Both the position numbers and the translations under genes were made by a program. A model generated the notes under the pieces. The model was not told where the DNA came from, searched no databases, and saw only the letters and a list, made by a program, of their open reading frames with translations. From positions 1 to 9,990 of the forward strand of contig CANHWS010000114.1 in assembly GCA_947464365.1 (NCBI GenBank): 9,990 nt of DNA, read 5' to 3'. This document shows, one piece after another, positions 1-6,584 of the stretch. Numbering within the stretch: position 1 is the first letter of the stretch; the number at the start of each line of letters is the position of its first letter. Origin of the DNA: Cytophagaceae bacterium (lineage in GTDB: Bacteria; Bacteroidota; Bacteroidia; Cytophagales; Flexibacteraceae).

Positions 1-86
1 TGCCATCGGATATGGCTAAGGGTATGTATTTGGTTTCAGTCCGCCGTGGCAACAAGACCTATAATCAACGTCTTGTTGTGCGCTAG
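1..86 (+). CDS. C-terminal end of a T9SS-secreted protein (partial)
   Basis: Only the last 27 codons are in the window, read in the frame that ends at the TAG at 84-86. The peptide ends MAKGMYLVSVRRGNKTYNQ followed by RLVVR. This has the shape of a type A T9SS C-terminal sorting domain: a Gly-x-Tyr-hydrophobic strand, a short turn with Gly and Asn, then a basic, valine-rich final strand ending in Arg. Proteins with this tail cross the outer membrane by type IX secretion and are released or anchored at the surface. The functional part of the protein lies outside the window. A terminator-like hairpin at 141-180 follows the gene. Confidence 0.8.
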   Translation, partial: PSDMAKGMYLVSVRRGNKTYNQRLVVR

Positions 87-140
87 ATATTGATCACTTT
101 TAGTGGAATAGCAGTACCTTAAATTATTGACTTGCCCAAC

Positions 141-180
141 GAGGCCCCACCTGTTTTTTCAGGATGGGGCCTCAATTTTG
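141..180 (+). terminator. Rho-independent terminator of the upstream T9SS gene
   Basis: The arms are GAGGCCCCA (141-149) plus CCTG (150-153), and CAGG (160-163) plus TGGGGCCTC (165-173). They form a 13-bp GC-rich stem with a single bulged A at 164 and a loop of six T (154-159). The stem is followed by AATTTTG, a short T-rich tail. It lies 55 bases after the stop codon at 86. The first ATG of the next reading frame (164-166) sits inside the 3' arm, which argues against that ATG being the true start. Confidence 0.75.
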
Positions 181-229
181 TGCACCTTTTGAAAGCATTT
201 CATCAGACCTTTTCCATCAATTTTGTAGT

Positions 230-1105
230 ATGCAGATGATGGATAGACTAGCAATTTCGGCCAGAGGGTGGGACAAAGACTTTGATCCTGTTGTAGGCAA
301 AACTTTGGCCCAACACCACATCTGGGCCTTGGAGACTGCCCCGGGTAAAATCGGTGTCAATACCAGTTACCCTACTGATGCCGAAGCAGTTGCATACCGT
401 CAATTCTGGGTCGATGCAGGGATCCAGATCATAGCGATGCAATCCTTGTTTTTTGGACATCCATCACTTCATGTTTTCGGTAATGACCAAGTGTTTAGCC
501 AAACAGTGGATCATCTAGTCCGGATGGCTGAGCTAGCTGAGGTTCTTGAGGCAAAGTATCTAGTTTTTGGGGCCTACCAAGTACGGCGGCGAGGACCAAT
601 CTCGATTTCCGAAGCTGATGATCGGTTTCTTGACTATTTCTCAAAGGTTATGGCCCAACTTCAAGGGTCGAACGTGACGTTCTTGTTAGAGGCTGTCCCC
701 GCTACATACGGCGCGGACTACCTAACAATGCATTATGAAATTGAGGAAATAGTGCGCAAGATTGGTCATCCACAGGTACAGATGTTGTTAGACGTTGGTG
801 CAGCCTACACCAACCGAGAAACCTTAGCTGAGGTACGCCGCTGGGCTAAGATGTCTCCACATATCCACTGGGCCGTGCCTGGGTTTGGTAGGTTAGATCA
901 ATCAGACCAATGTCTCGATTTGATTCAGGCCATTTGGGATGAGACCAAGACTGTTAGTGGTCCCGGAAATGAAAATATGGACGCTGCAGCGGTTTGCTAT
1001 CCTCAAATATCGATCGAGATGTTCGAACATGCCTTGTTACCAGACGTGCAGGCCAATCTTGACCAGCTGATCAACTGGGTCAAACAAATACCTTTAGGAA
1101 CATAG
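230..1105 (+). CDS. Xylose-isomerase-like TIM-barrel protein (sugar phosphate isomerase/epimerase family)
   Basis: The protein is about 291 residues from the ATG at 230. It resembles the sugar phosphate isomerase/epimerase (AP_endonuc_2-like) TIM barrel, which usually binds a divalent metal through Glu, Asp, His and Glu at strand ends. Matching sites are visible: Glu154 in FLLEAVP, Asp188 in MLLDVG, His213 in HIHWAVPG and Glu263 in ISIEMFE. The substrate cannot be read from the sequence. The frame is open back to an ATG at 164, but that codon lies in the 3' arm of the upstream terminator and the extra 22 residues look unlike a barrel start. I therefore prefer the cluster of ATGs at 230, 236 and 239, just before the first strand (DRLAISARGW). 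None has a clear ribosome binding site, which is normal for Bacteroidota. The gene stands alone and converges on the kinase gene 21 bases away. Confidence 0.8.
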   Translation: MQMMDRLAISARGWDKDFDPVVGKTLAQHHIWALETAPGKIGVNTSYPTDAEAVAYRQFWVDAGIQIIAMQSLFFGHPSLHVFGNDQVFSQTVDHLVRMAELAEVLEAKYLVFGAYQVRRRGPISISEADDRFLDYFSKVMAQLQGSNVTFLLEAVPATYGADYLTMHYEIEEIVRKIGHPQVQMLLDVGAAYTNRETLAEVRRWAKMSPHIHWAVPGFGRLDQSDQCLDLIQAIWDETKTVSGPGNENMDAAAVCYPQISIEMFEHALLPDVQANLDQLINWVKQIPLGT

Positions 1106-1126
1106 CCTAGCAAGTGTCTTAGGTCG

Positions 1127-3244
1127 TTATTGTTTACCTGCTGATGGCTTGAGCCCTAGGATAGTTATCCTACGGTCTGCATCAATGTAGATTTCCTGAT
1201 AGTCGCAAGAATATTGGCCTAAGGCCAGTTTACGCGCCAGACAATAGTTGGCAACGCTAGTCTTTAGCATCACGTCTTTACCACCTAGGGGCAAGATGAT
1301 GCCACTTTCGGTATTACGTACCTCAACTTTACGCATGTCGCTGTTGATAGCCTTGTCGAACGTGTATTCAGCACGGCTGATCTTCGTTTGGCCGTCTTCG
1401 ATAACGGGTTTGAAGGGTACACCCACTAGTTTGAGCCTGAAAGTGTCCGTTATGTTGATTGTGCCCTCTAGTCGGCTGAATTGGAGCCTCAGCTGCCTGT
1501 TTTTCTCGATGTTGTATATCAAGTGGCAATTAAGGTTACCAACAAAGTTGTCTGATCCCTTGACCTGCTTGTAGATATAATCGTCAATCAGTTTGCTAAT
1601 CAGAAGCTCATTGGCAGTGTACTCGTCTGGCCGATACATGCTGTAGTCATAGATCTTGACATCAGTAGCGCCATCGGCTGTGGTGCTTTCGACGTTAGCT
1701 GTTTCTTTGGTTACATCCTCAGCCTTCATCTGGGTGATTTTCCCTGTGGCGATATCACGCACAAAAATTCCCCCGATGTCAAGTGTTGTAATTCGGCTGG
1801 TGTTAGTGGCCTTTCGGTTGCTAACAGATTTGAGGTAGAGGCCAGTAAAGAAAATGGCGACTACAATGGCAGCTCCGATATAAAGCCCAGTATTGATGAC
1901 GGGAGTAAGTTCGTAGCGCTTGCCTAAAAAAACCAGATAACGTTTTTTTATAACGGTTCTCGTGGCATTCCTTGCCCTAAGGTTGATAGATCCCTGCAGA
2001 TAATGCTGGGTTTGCCTAACAAAGGTCTGCTTGAATGGAGCACTTGGTTGGCCGCCAGCCTGGACATTGCGCTGTGTACGCGGGATACCGGGTGGTGGGG
2101 GAGGGCTATTGGTTGCTCGGGTGGATGTGTTGCCGCGGCCAAGTGTGCCTTGGTTGCCACGCGGAGGTTGGTTGCTAGGTGGGACGACCGGCCTCTTGGT
2201 CTGGACGACCTGCGTCTTTGCATATCGTGTACCTTTGGCCTGAGTTGGGGCCGGTGCAGCACCAGGATTGAGCGGTAGATGTTGTAAATAACGCTCTAGC
2301 ACCTTGCACCAGGCATTGATATCTGGTCGTAGGTTCGGGTTCGAATGTCCAGCGTCAAAACAGTCTAGGAAAAGCTGTTTGACGTCCTGAGGGTATTCAA
2401 AGAACTTGTTATGGAGTGGCGGGACGTTGGCGAACCGCACTTTGTTGGCACCATGGACGAAGAGGCCATTCTCAATCATCTGGGCGATTTCGGTACAGGC
2501 ATCAAAAGGAGCCTTGCAAGTACCTGCATACGGGTGGATTCCAAAAAGAATTTGGTAGAAAATTACCCCAAACGAGAAACGATCCCATGTTTCGGGGATA
2601 AATCCAGCTACGGTATCAAGCGTCGCTATCTCAGGCGGACTGTACTCTGGTGTGGAGACTGGGGCCCGAAATAAGACCTTAGTGCCTTCATAAACCTCAA
2701 CAGAGTCAATGTCGATGATGCTGATCTGTCCAGTAGAGGGCTCGACCAAGATATTATCTGGTTTGAGATCGACCAGTACATAGCGTTTTGCTTCATGGAT
2801 CTGGCTGAGGGCCGCAGCAATGTTAAAACAGAGCTTAACCCTAAGGCCTTCGGACCCTGGCCGTTTGTGGTCAAACCGTCCCCAGTCTTGCTGGTGTTTG
2901 CGTTTGATATCCGGCAGGGTCAGGATAGTCAATTTCTGGCCCTTGACTGCTGCGGGCATAATATACCCACAGAACCTGTTGTTGTTCTGGAGCAAATCAC
3001 TAGGCCAAATGACCGAGTGCATGTTGCGCAGGACTGGAGGGTTGGCGATCAGGTATTCCAGCTTTTTGAGCCGCTCTCTTGTTTCGGACTTGCTAGGATC
3101 GATCTTTTCGGGCTTCAACAGCTTAGCGACATCAGAAGTGTGTTGCTGTGGACCTGTAATTCGGTACACATCACCTTCTCCACCACTACCTAAAGGGGTG
3201 TCTTCTATCTGGATGGATGCCTTGCCATTAACTGTTTTTAACAT
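1127..3244 (-). CDS. TerY-P triad protein kinase with a membrane segment and unknown C-terminal domain
   Basis: The protein has 705 residues. Residues 10-320 form a Ser/Thr-kinase-like domain: Gly-rich loop GSGGEGDVY (19-27), VAK lysine 41, catalytic loop LVDLKPDN (Asp159, Lys161, Asn164; the His and Arg of HRD are replaced), DID in place of DFG (Asp178), an APE-like PPE (203-205), DRFSFG (221-226) and the late Arg306. Catalytic residues are kept, so activity is likely. Residues 330-420 are a basic Pro/Thr/Gln-rich linker including PPPPPG. A hydrophobic span at about 450-471 (INTGLYIGAAIVVAIFFTG) is a single membrane helix. The positive flank IKKRY...GKRY predicts N-inside. Residues 472-705 are a domain I do not recognise, predicted outside the inner membrane. 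The start lies 4 bases after the phosphatase stop, so the two are cotranscribed. The vWA-PP2C-kinase order supports the TerY-P triad assignment. Two slippery heptamers lie at 1925-1949. Confidence 0.88.
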   Translation of the reverse strand: MLKTVNGKASIQIEDTPLGSGGEGDVYRITGPQQHTSDVAKLLKPEKIDPSKSETRERLKKLEYLIANPPVLRNMHSVIWPSDLLQNNNRFCGYIMPAAVKGQKLTILTLPDIKRKHQQDWGRFDHKRPGSEGLRVKLCFNIAAALSQIHEAKRYVLVDLKPDNILVEPSTGQISIIDIDSVEVYEGTKVLFRAPVSTPEYSPPEIATLDTVAGFIPETWDRFSFGVIFYQILFGIHPYAGTCKAPFDACTEIAQMIENGLFVHGANKVRFANVPPLHNKFFEYPQDVKQLFLDCFDAGHSNPNLRPDINAWCKVLERYLQHLPLNPGAAPAPTQAKGTRYAKTQVVQTKRPVVPPSNQPPRGNQGTLGRGNTSTRATNSPPPPPGIPRTQRNVQAGGQPSAPFKQTFVRQTQHYLQGSINLRARNATRTVIKKRYLVFLGKRYELTPVINTGLYIGAAIVVAIFFTGLYLKSVSNRKATNTSRITTLDIGGIFVRDIATGKITQMKAEDVTKETANVESTTADGATDVKIYDYSMYRPDEYTANELLISKLIDDYIYKQVKGSDNFVGNLNCHLIYNIEKNRQLRLQFSRLEGTINITDTFRLKLVGVPFKPVIEDGQTKISRAEYTFDKAINSDMRKVEVRNTESGIILPLGGKDVMLKTSVANYCLARKLALGQYSCDYQEIYIDADRRITILGLKPSAGKQ
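1925..1949 (-). other. Two in-phase slippery heptamers in the kinase gene
   Basis: On the coding strand, codons ATA AAA AAA (residues 432-434) hold A AAA AAA at 1949-1943. Codons GTT TTT TTA (residues 438-440) hold T TTT TTA at 1931-1925. Both have the X XXY YYZ phase needed for -1 ribosomal slippage, and T TTT TTA is the same heptamer used by HIV-1. The two -1 frames are the same and add 34 further residues after the second site before a TAG at 1823-1821. Loss of one T would create TAG at once. Either event ends the protein before the membrane segment. I see no strong downstream stem-loop, so use of these sites is unproven. Confidence 0.35.
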
Positions 3245-3248
3245 TGCC

Positions 3249-4091
3249 CTACCTCCAGAATGCTACCAACATGGTTTTGTCGTCAGACTCCGTGCTAAGC
3301 CGCTCGGTACCGCTGTCGAGGAATTGGGCCCAATTATGATTAACCACCTCTGGGGTGTTTTTATCCGCCATGGACCGGAGCGTTTGCAATATCGGGTTAA
3401 AAAAACCTGGGAAAGGTCTATTAGGATCGCTAAAGTGCCCGGTCTCGTCGTCTACGATGTGGCATTCGAAGCTGGCCATTTCGCAACCGTCTGACAGCAG
3501 AGCAAAAGGCAACTTGTCACCCTCAAATCTGAAGACTGTTACGTACTCGTTGATGTCCCCACCTATTAGCGGTGACGATGTCAAAAAAATGGTCTCGTTC
3601 GCAAACTCGCCTCTGAAGGGTACAAATAGGGGTTTCCAGATTCCATCATTATCGAGATAACAACCTCTACCATCACCTACCTGAAATCCGAAAAGTCCAT
3701 GTTCGGTTCCGACAACTGCCATCAGGGTGCAAGCCAAGGATTTAATATCTACACCTAGTTCTGCAGCCTTGACATTCAGCTCGGCCAAGACAGTTACGAT
3801 AATATTGCTAACCACTAGGTTGAGCGTTCGTGTGTCAGGTATGGTAGACGTCTGTACCCATTTGTGATGCACTACAGACTCAGATAATAACTTAACTACT
3901 TGTTGACAAGCAAGTTGGCTACCATACTCACTATGCGTCTGAGATCCTGCTCCGTCTGCGACGGCAGCAACCATCCAGTTCCTTCCGGCTGGTGTGTAGT
4001 GGTGTGCGTCTTGACAGGGGAGATCACGCTCTACGTGTCCCTTGCCAGCAACCGAGGCTGCCGTGACATACCAGTTTTGATTGTTAGACAT
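3249..4091 (-). CDS. PP2C-type protein phosphatase of the TerY-P triad
   Basis: The protein has 280 residues and fills one PP2C domain with no membrane segment or signal peptide, so it should act in the cytosol. Metal-binding motifs of the PPM/PP2C fold are present in order: RDLPCQDA (Asp28), VADGAGS (Asp46), VGDGRG (Asp140, the GDSR-like site), LLSDGCE (Asp201) and ESDDKTM (Asp270-Asp271). These coordinate the Mg/Mn pair that hydrolyses phospho-Ser/Thr. Its likely partner is the kinase encoded 4 bases downstream; the two would set the phosphorylation state of shared targets, perhaps including the vWA protein or the kinase linker. The ATG at 4091 is the natural start: the next residues (NNQNWYVTAASVAGKGHVE) are the usual first PP2C strand. 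It follows the vWA gene by 123 bases with no clear promoter between them. Confidence 0.9.
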   Translation of the reverse strand: MSNNQNWYVTAASVAGKGHVERDLPCQDAHHYTPAGRNWMVAAVADGAGSQTHSEYGSQLACQQVVKLLSESVVHHKWVQTSTIPDTRTLNLVVSNIIVTVLAELNVKAAELGVDIKSLACTLMAVVGTEHGLFGFQVGDGRGCYLDNDGIWKPLFVPFRGEFANETIFLTSSPLIGGDINEYVTVFRFEGDKLPFALLSDGCEMASFECHIVDDETGHFSDPNRPFPGFFNPILQTLRSMADKNTPEVVNHNWAQFLDSGTERLSTESDDKTMLVAFWR

Positions 4092-4214
4092 TAATCTGAC
4101 GAATGAAGGTCGCTTTTGGGTTTAGGCTAGGTGGTTTGGCTTTCTGAGCTAGTAAATCAGCATAAGCAGATAGGCGCTTTGCCCTAAGGACATAGCACTT
4201 CCCCGCTTTGTGAT

Positions 4215-4886
4215 TTAGATACTGATCTGGGACCAGCTGTTTGGGCTCGGAAGCTGGACAGTTTGCCCTTCCTTGCTACTAGTGATGATGGCCATCGAGT
4301 TGGATAACCATTTAAAGAACTCCACAAACTTGAGTCCTTGTAATTTCATTGGTGGGGAGCTAGGGTGAGCGATTTTACCCAGGATCTCCATGTCGGCGCC
4401 TTCGACACCGATAGGGTAGAACATGTAGTTTTTGCGATCCACACCGTCTTTGATCTCAGCCGCTAGGCCATCGATGTCTTGACCACGGTCCGGAGAGCCA
4501 TCAGTAAAGAGCACGATCCAAGGACGGTAGTATTTTTGTCCTGTCTCTTGGTAGTAAGACTTCCGGGTCTTGATCATGTTGATTGCGGTCCGGACGCCAT
4601 CCACCAAATAAGTAAGGCCTGCTGCCTTTAGCTCATGACCAATCATTCCTTCTACCAATGTAGGTTCTTGCGCTACCTCCACAACATCACTAAAGGTGAC
4701 GATGCCAATTTCGAGGCGATTACTAGCGTTGAAATCCTCCTCAACCTCTGTCCTAAAGTCACGTAAGGCTTGGTTCAGCGCATCAATAGGTGCTCCCTGC
4801 ATCGAACCTGAGGTATCAAGCACGAGTACACAGAGGCACTTTTGTTCGTAATTTTTGGGGGTTTCAACGGCAAACGGACTGCTCAT
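4215..4886 (-). CDS. TerY-like von Willebrand factor A domain protein
   Basis: The protein has 223 residues and is essentially one vWA domain with a complete MIDAS metal site: DTSGSM (Asp24, Ser26, Ser28), Thr92 in AAGLTYLVDG and Asp129 in LFTDGSPD. No signal peptide or membrane helix is seen, so it is cytosolic. Its length, the LSNSMA segment near the end and the LP...SW finish fit the TerY family. TerY-type proteins are thought to be metal-dependent adaptors in tellurite/stress-response complexes. When linked to a PP2C phosphatase and a kinase, as here, they form the TerY-P triad. It is the first gene of the triad, with a 208-base gap upstream that holds a possible promoter and a large inverted repeat. 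No TerC, TerD or TerZ gene is in the window, so a link to tellurite itself is not supported. Confidence 0.88.
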   Translation of the reverse strand: MSSPFAVETPKNYEQKCLCVLVLDTSGSMQGAPIDALNQALRDFRTEVEEDFNASNRLEIGIVTFSDVVEVAQEPTLVEGMIGHELKAAGLTYLVDGVRTAINMIKTRKSYYQETGQKYYRPWIVLFTDGSPDRGQDIDGLAAEIKDGVDRKNYMFYPIGVEGADMEILGKIAHPSSPPMKLQGLKFVEFFKWLSNSMAIITSSKEGQTVQLPSPNSWSQISI

Positions 4887-4936
4887 ACGAGGTCTGGAGT
4901 AGGTATCAGAAGAATAACAAGAACAAGGTATGCCAA

Positions 4937-4973
4937 CTGTAGGTTCGATATCCCATGATATCTACCTGTACAG
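4937..4973 (-). repeat. Imperfect inverted repeat in the triad leader
   Basis: The arms at 4937-4952 (CTGTAGGTTCGATATC) and 4957-4973 (reverse complement CTGTACAGGTAGATATC) match except for a 2-base insertion and one mismatched position. The loop is CCAT. The inner GATATC boxes are perfect. It lies 51-87 bases upstream of the vWA start and immediately downstream of the possible -7 box at 4981-4988, so it would fall at the start of the mRNA. No T-run follows on the minus strand, so it is not a standard terminator of the upstream gene. It may be an operator or a 5' leader hairpin. Confidence 0.45.
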
Positions 4974-4980
4974 AGGTTTC

Positions 4981-4988
4981 CAAAAGTA
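4981..4988 (-). promoter_or_regulatory. Possible Bacteroidota -7 box for the TerY-P triad
   Basis: The minus strand reads TACTTTTG from 4988 to 4981, a full match to the Bacteroidota primary sigma -7 consensus TAnnTTTG. It sits about 95 bases upstream of the vWA start in the only sizeable gap before the triad. I do not find the matching TTTG -33 box at the usual distance, so this is a weak call based on position and one motif. Confidence 0.28.
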
Positions 4989-5094
4989 GCCTATTTTCTG
5001 AATGTATCAGCCTAATGCCCTACAATAAGTTCGTGAGCATGTAAGTAACTGGGCCAAAACGACGGATTAGAGCCTGAACGATACTGATTTAGAC

Positions 5095-6468
5095 CTATTT
5101 TCCTCTTAAAACACTACGTGCTTCGTCCCCTTGGGCGACTAACTTAAGCGGGTCCACGCCCTTGAATTTGCTATGTGTTTTTACCACCGAGCCTAGGTCA
5201 TTGAGCATGCTGTATAAACCATAGTAGGTTCGGTTGATGTACAATCCATCTTTGGAACCGCGAGCCACTTTGCTATTTCTGATCTCTTTCATGCCGCCAA
5301 GTTCCTCGGCATACTTGTAGATGCGGTCAAAATAGTCTTTGTCACTGAAATCAAATGTTTCGGTACAGAAGGGGCGGCCTAACAACTCAATCATCTCCCG
5401 AAACAATGGTATGAAAAAGTCTTGCGTTTTCTGATCCTCATCAGGATAGACAAACTCAAGGGCATAGAACAACCTGAGCATGAGGGCATTATCCTGTATG
5501 CTCTGCGGGTTAATGAGGCTGAAGTAATAGTAGTAAAAATCCTCGGGCAGCTCCTTAACACAACCAAAGTCGATGATACCTAGTGTGCCATCTGCTTGCA
5601 TCAGAAAGTTGCCTGGGTGCGGGTCTGCATGGACCTGCATCATGTTATGGATTTGGTACTCATAAAAGTCCCACAGGCTCTGACCTATCTTATCACGAAC
5701 GGATTGGCTGGGGTTTGTGGCCAGAAAATCTTTGAGGTGAAGTCCGTCTAGCCATTCCATCGTGATGATGCGAGGTCCGGACATGGAAGGGTAGTATTCA
5801 GGGAATTTGAGCCCAGTTAGGTGAGCGCAAGCAGCACTGATTTCTTGTCCGCGGCGGATTTCGAGGGCATAGTCTGTCTCTTCGAGTAATTTACCTTCGA
5901 CCTCGGACATGTACCGATCTACATCTGCTTCGTTGAGGCCCATAAGCCGAACTGCAAATGGTTTGACCATCTTAAGGTCAGAAGCAATACTGGTTGCAAC
6001 ACCAGGATATTGAATCTTGACAGCTAACCGCTTCCCATCCTTGTAGGCTTCGTGGACCTGGCCAATACTGGCTGCATTACGTGCCTGAGGGTCAAACTTG
6101 TCAAACAGTTGCTGTGGCGTTTTGCCTACTTGCTGAATAAAAGTGCGGATCACCAACGGCGCAGAAAGAGGCGGGGCACTGTACTGAGAAAGCTGGAAGC
6201 GATCCACGTATGCCTTAGGCAACATACTACGATCCATGGACATCATCTGTGCAACCTTAAGGGCCGAGCCTTTTAGCGTACTCAGTGAGTTGTAGATGTC
6301 GGTGGCGTTGTCGTCGTGCAGTTGATCTTTGGTGGTTTCGCCGTTCATGGCCTTTGCTGCATAGTACTTAACGTAGTTGCCACCGATCTTAATTCCTGTT
6401 TTTACAAACTCACTGGCCCTTGCCACTTTGCCTGTCGGGATGCTGCTCTGCTCTTTGTTGTTGCTCAT
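5095..6468 (-). CDS. ABC1/UbiB/ADCK-family atypical kinase
   Basis: The protein has 457 residues and the full ABC1-family core. In order: a KxGQ-type helix LKGSALKVAQMMSMD (66-79), the Ala-rich nucleotide loop NAASIGQVHEA (131-141), Lys151 in VKIQYPGV, the ExD region EETDYALE (196-203), the catalytic loop HADPHPGN (Asp282, Asn287) and DFG (300-302). The family fold is an atypical protein-kinase-like ATPase. In quinone-making organisms UbiB/Coq8 supports ubiquinone biosynthesis or lipid handling. Bacteroidota normally make menaquinone, so the role here is open. The KxGQ motif reads KVAQ (71-74), with Ala for Gly. No C-terminal membrane helices like those of E. coli UbiB are visible, so it is probably soluble. 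It follows the TetR gene by 116 bases in the same direction and is probably cotranscribed or controlled by it. Confidence 0.92.
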   Translation of the reverse strand: MSNNKEQSSIPTGKVARASEFVKTGIKIGGNYVKYYAAKAMNGETTKDQLHDDNATDIYNSLSTLKGSALKVAQMMSMDRSMLPKAYVDRFQLSQYSAPPLSAPLVIRTFIQQVGKTPQQLFDKFDPQARNAASIGQVHEAYKDGKRLAVKIQYPGVATSIASDLKMVKPFAVRLMGLNEADVDRYMSEVEGKLLEETDYALEIRRGQEISAACAHLTGLKFPEYYPSMSGPRIITMEWLDGLHLKDFLATNPSQSVRDKIGQSLWDFYEYQIHNMMQVHADPHPGNFLMQADGTLGIIDFGCVKELPEDFYYYYFSLINPQSIQDNALMLRLFYALEFVYPDEDQKTQDFFIPLFREMIELLGRPFCTETFDFSDKDYFDRIYKYAEELGGMKEIRNSKVARGSKDGLYINRTYYGLYSMLNDLGSVVKTHSKFKGVDPLKLVAQGDEARSVLRGK

Positions 6469-6485
6469 TAGTGGTGGGATCAGGT

Positions 6486-6498
6486 CATCATTATGATG
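6486..6498. repeat. Short palindrome just upstream of the ABC1 gene
   Basis: CATCATTATGATG is a perfect inverted repeat with 6-base arms around one T. It lies 18-30 bases before the ABC1 kinase start, in the TetR-ABC1 gap. Its place would suit a regulator site or a small leader hairpin, but its sequence does not resemble the palindrome at 7350-7367. Confidence 0.25.
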
Positions 6499-6584
6499 CC
6501 GAAATCCTTAGTCTTTAAACCCCTTGCGGTAGCCTAGTGTTTCCGAAAGGAACGGTAATATGTTGCCCTTTGGATAATTGAGCT

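Noticed and set aside
1106..1126. Possible bidirectional terminator between the convergent isomerase and kinase genes
   Set aside because: Only CCTA/TAGG pairing (about 4 bp) is present, with no T-run on either strand, so I do not call a terminator.
2003..2278. Long open frames on the plus strand opposite the kinase linker
   Set aside because: They lie opposite the Pro/Thr/Gln-rich linker, whose GC-rich codons leave few stops on the other strand. Their Trp/Gly/Arg-rich translations look like no protein family, while the minus strand encodes a continuous kinase.
2820..3494. A 224-codon plus-strand frame spanning the kinase and phosphatase junction
   Set aside because: It crosses the opposite-strand kinase N-terminus and phosphatase C-terminus, both of which carry clear catalytic motifs. 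Its translation has no recognisable domain.
1127..4886. Interpretation as a tellurite-resistance operon
   Set aside because: TerC, TerD, TerZ and related genes are absent from the window. The vWA, phosphatase and kinase alone do not support a tellurite phenotype.
6469..6584. Small hairpin GTTTCC-GAAA-GGAAC between the TetR and ABC1 genes as a terminator
   Set aside because: The stem is short, contains a bulge and lacks a T-run on either strand, so it gives no support for transcription ending between the two genes.
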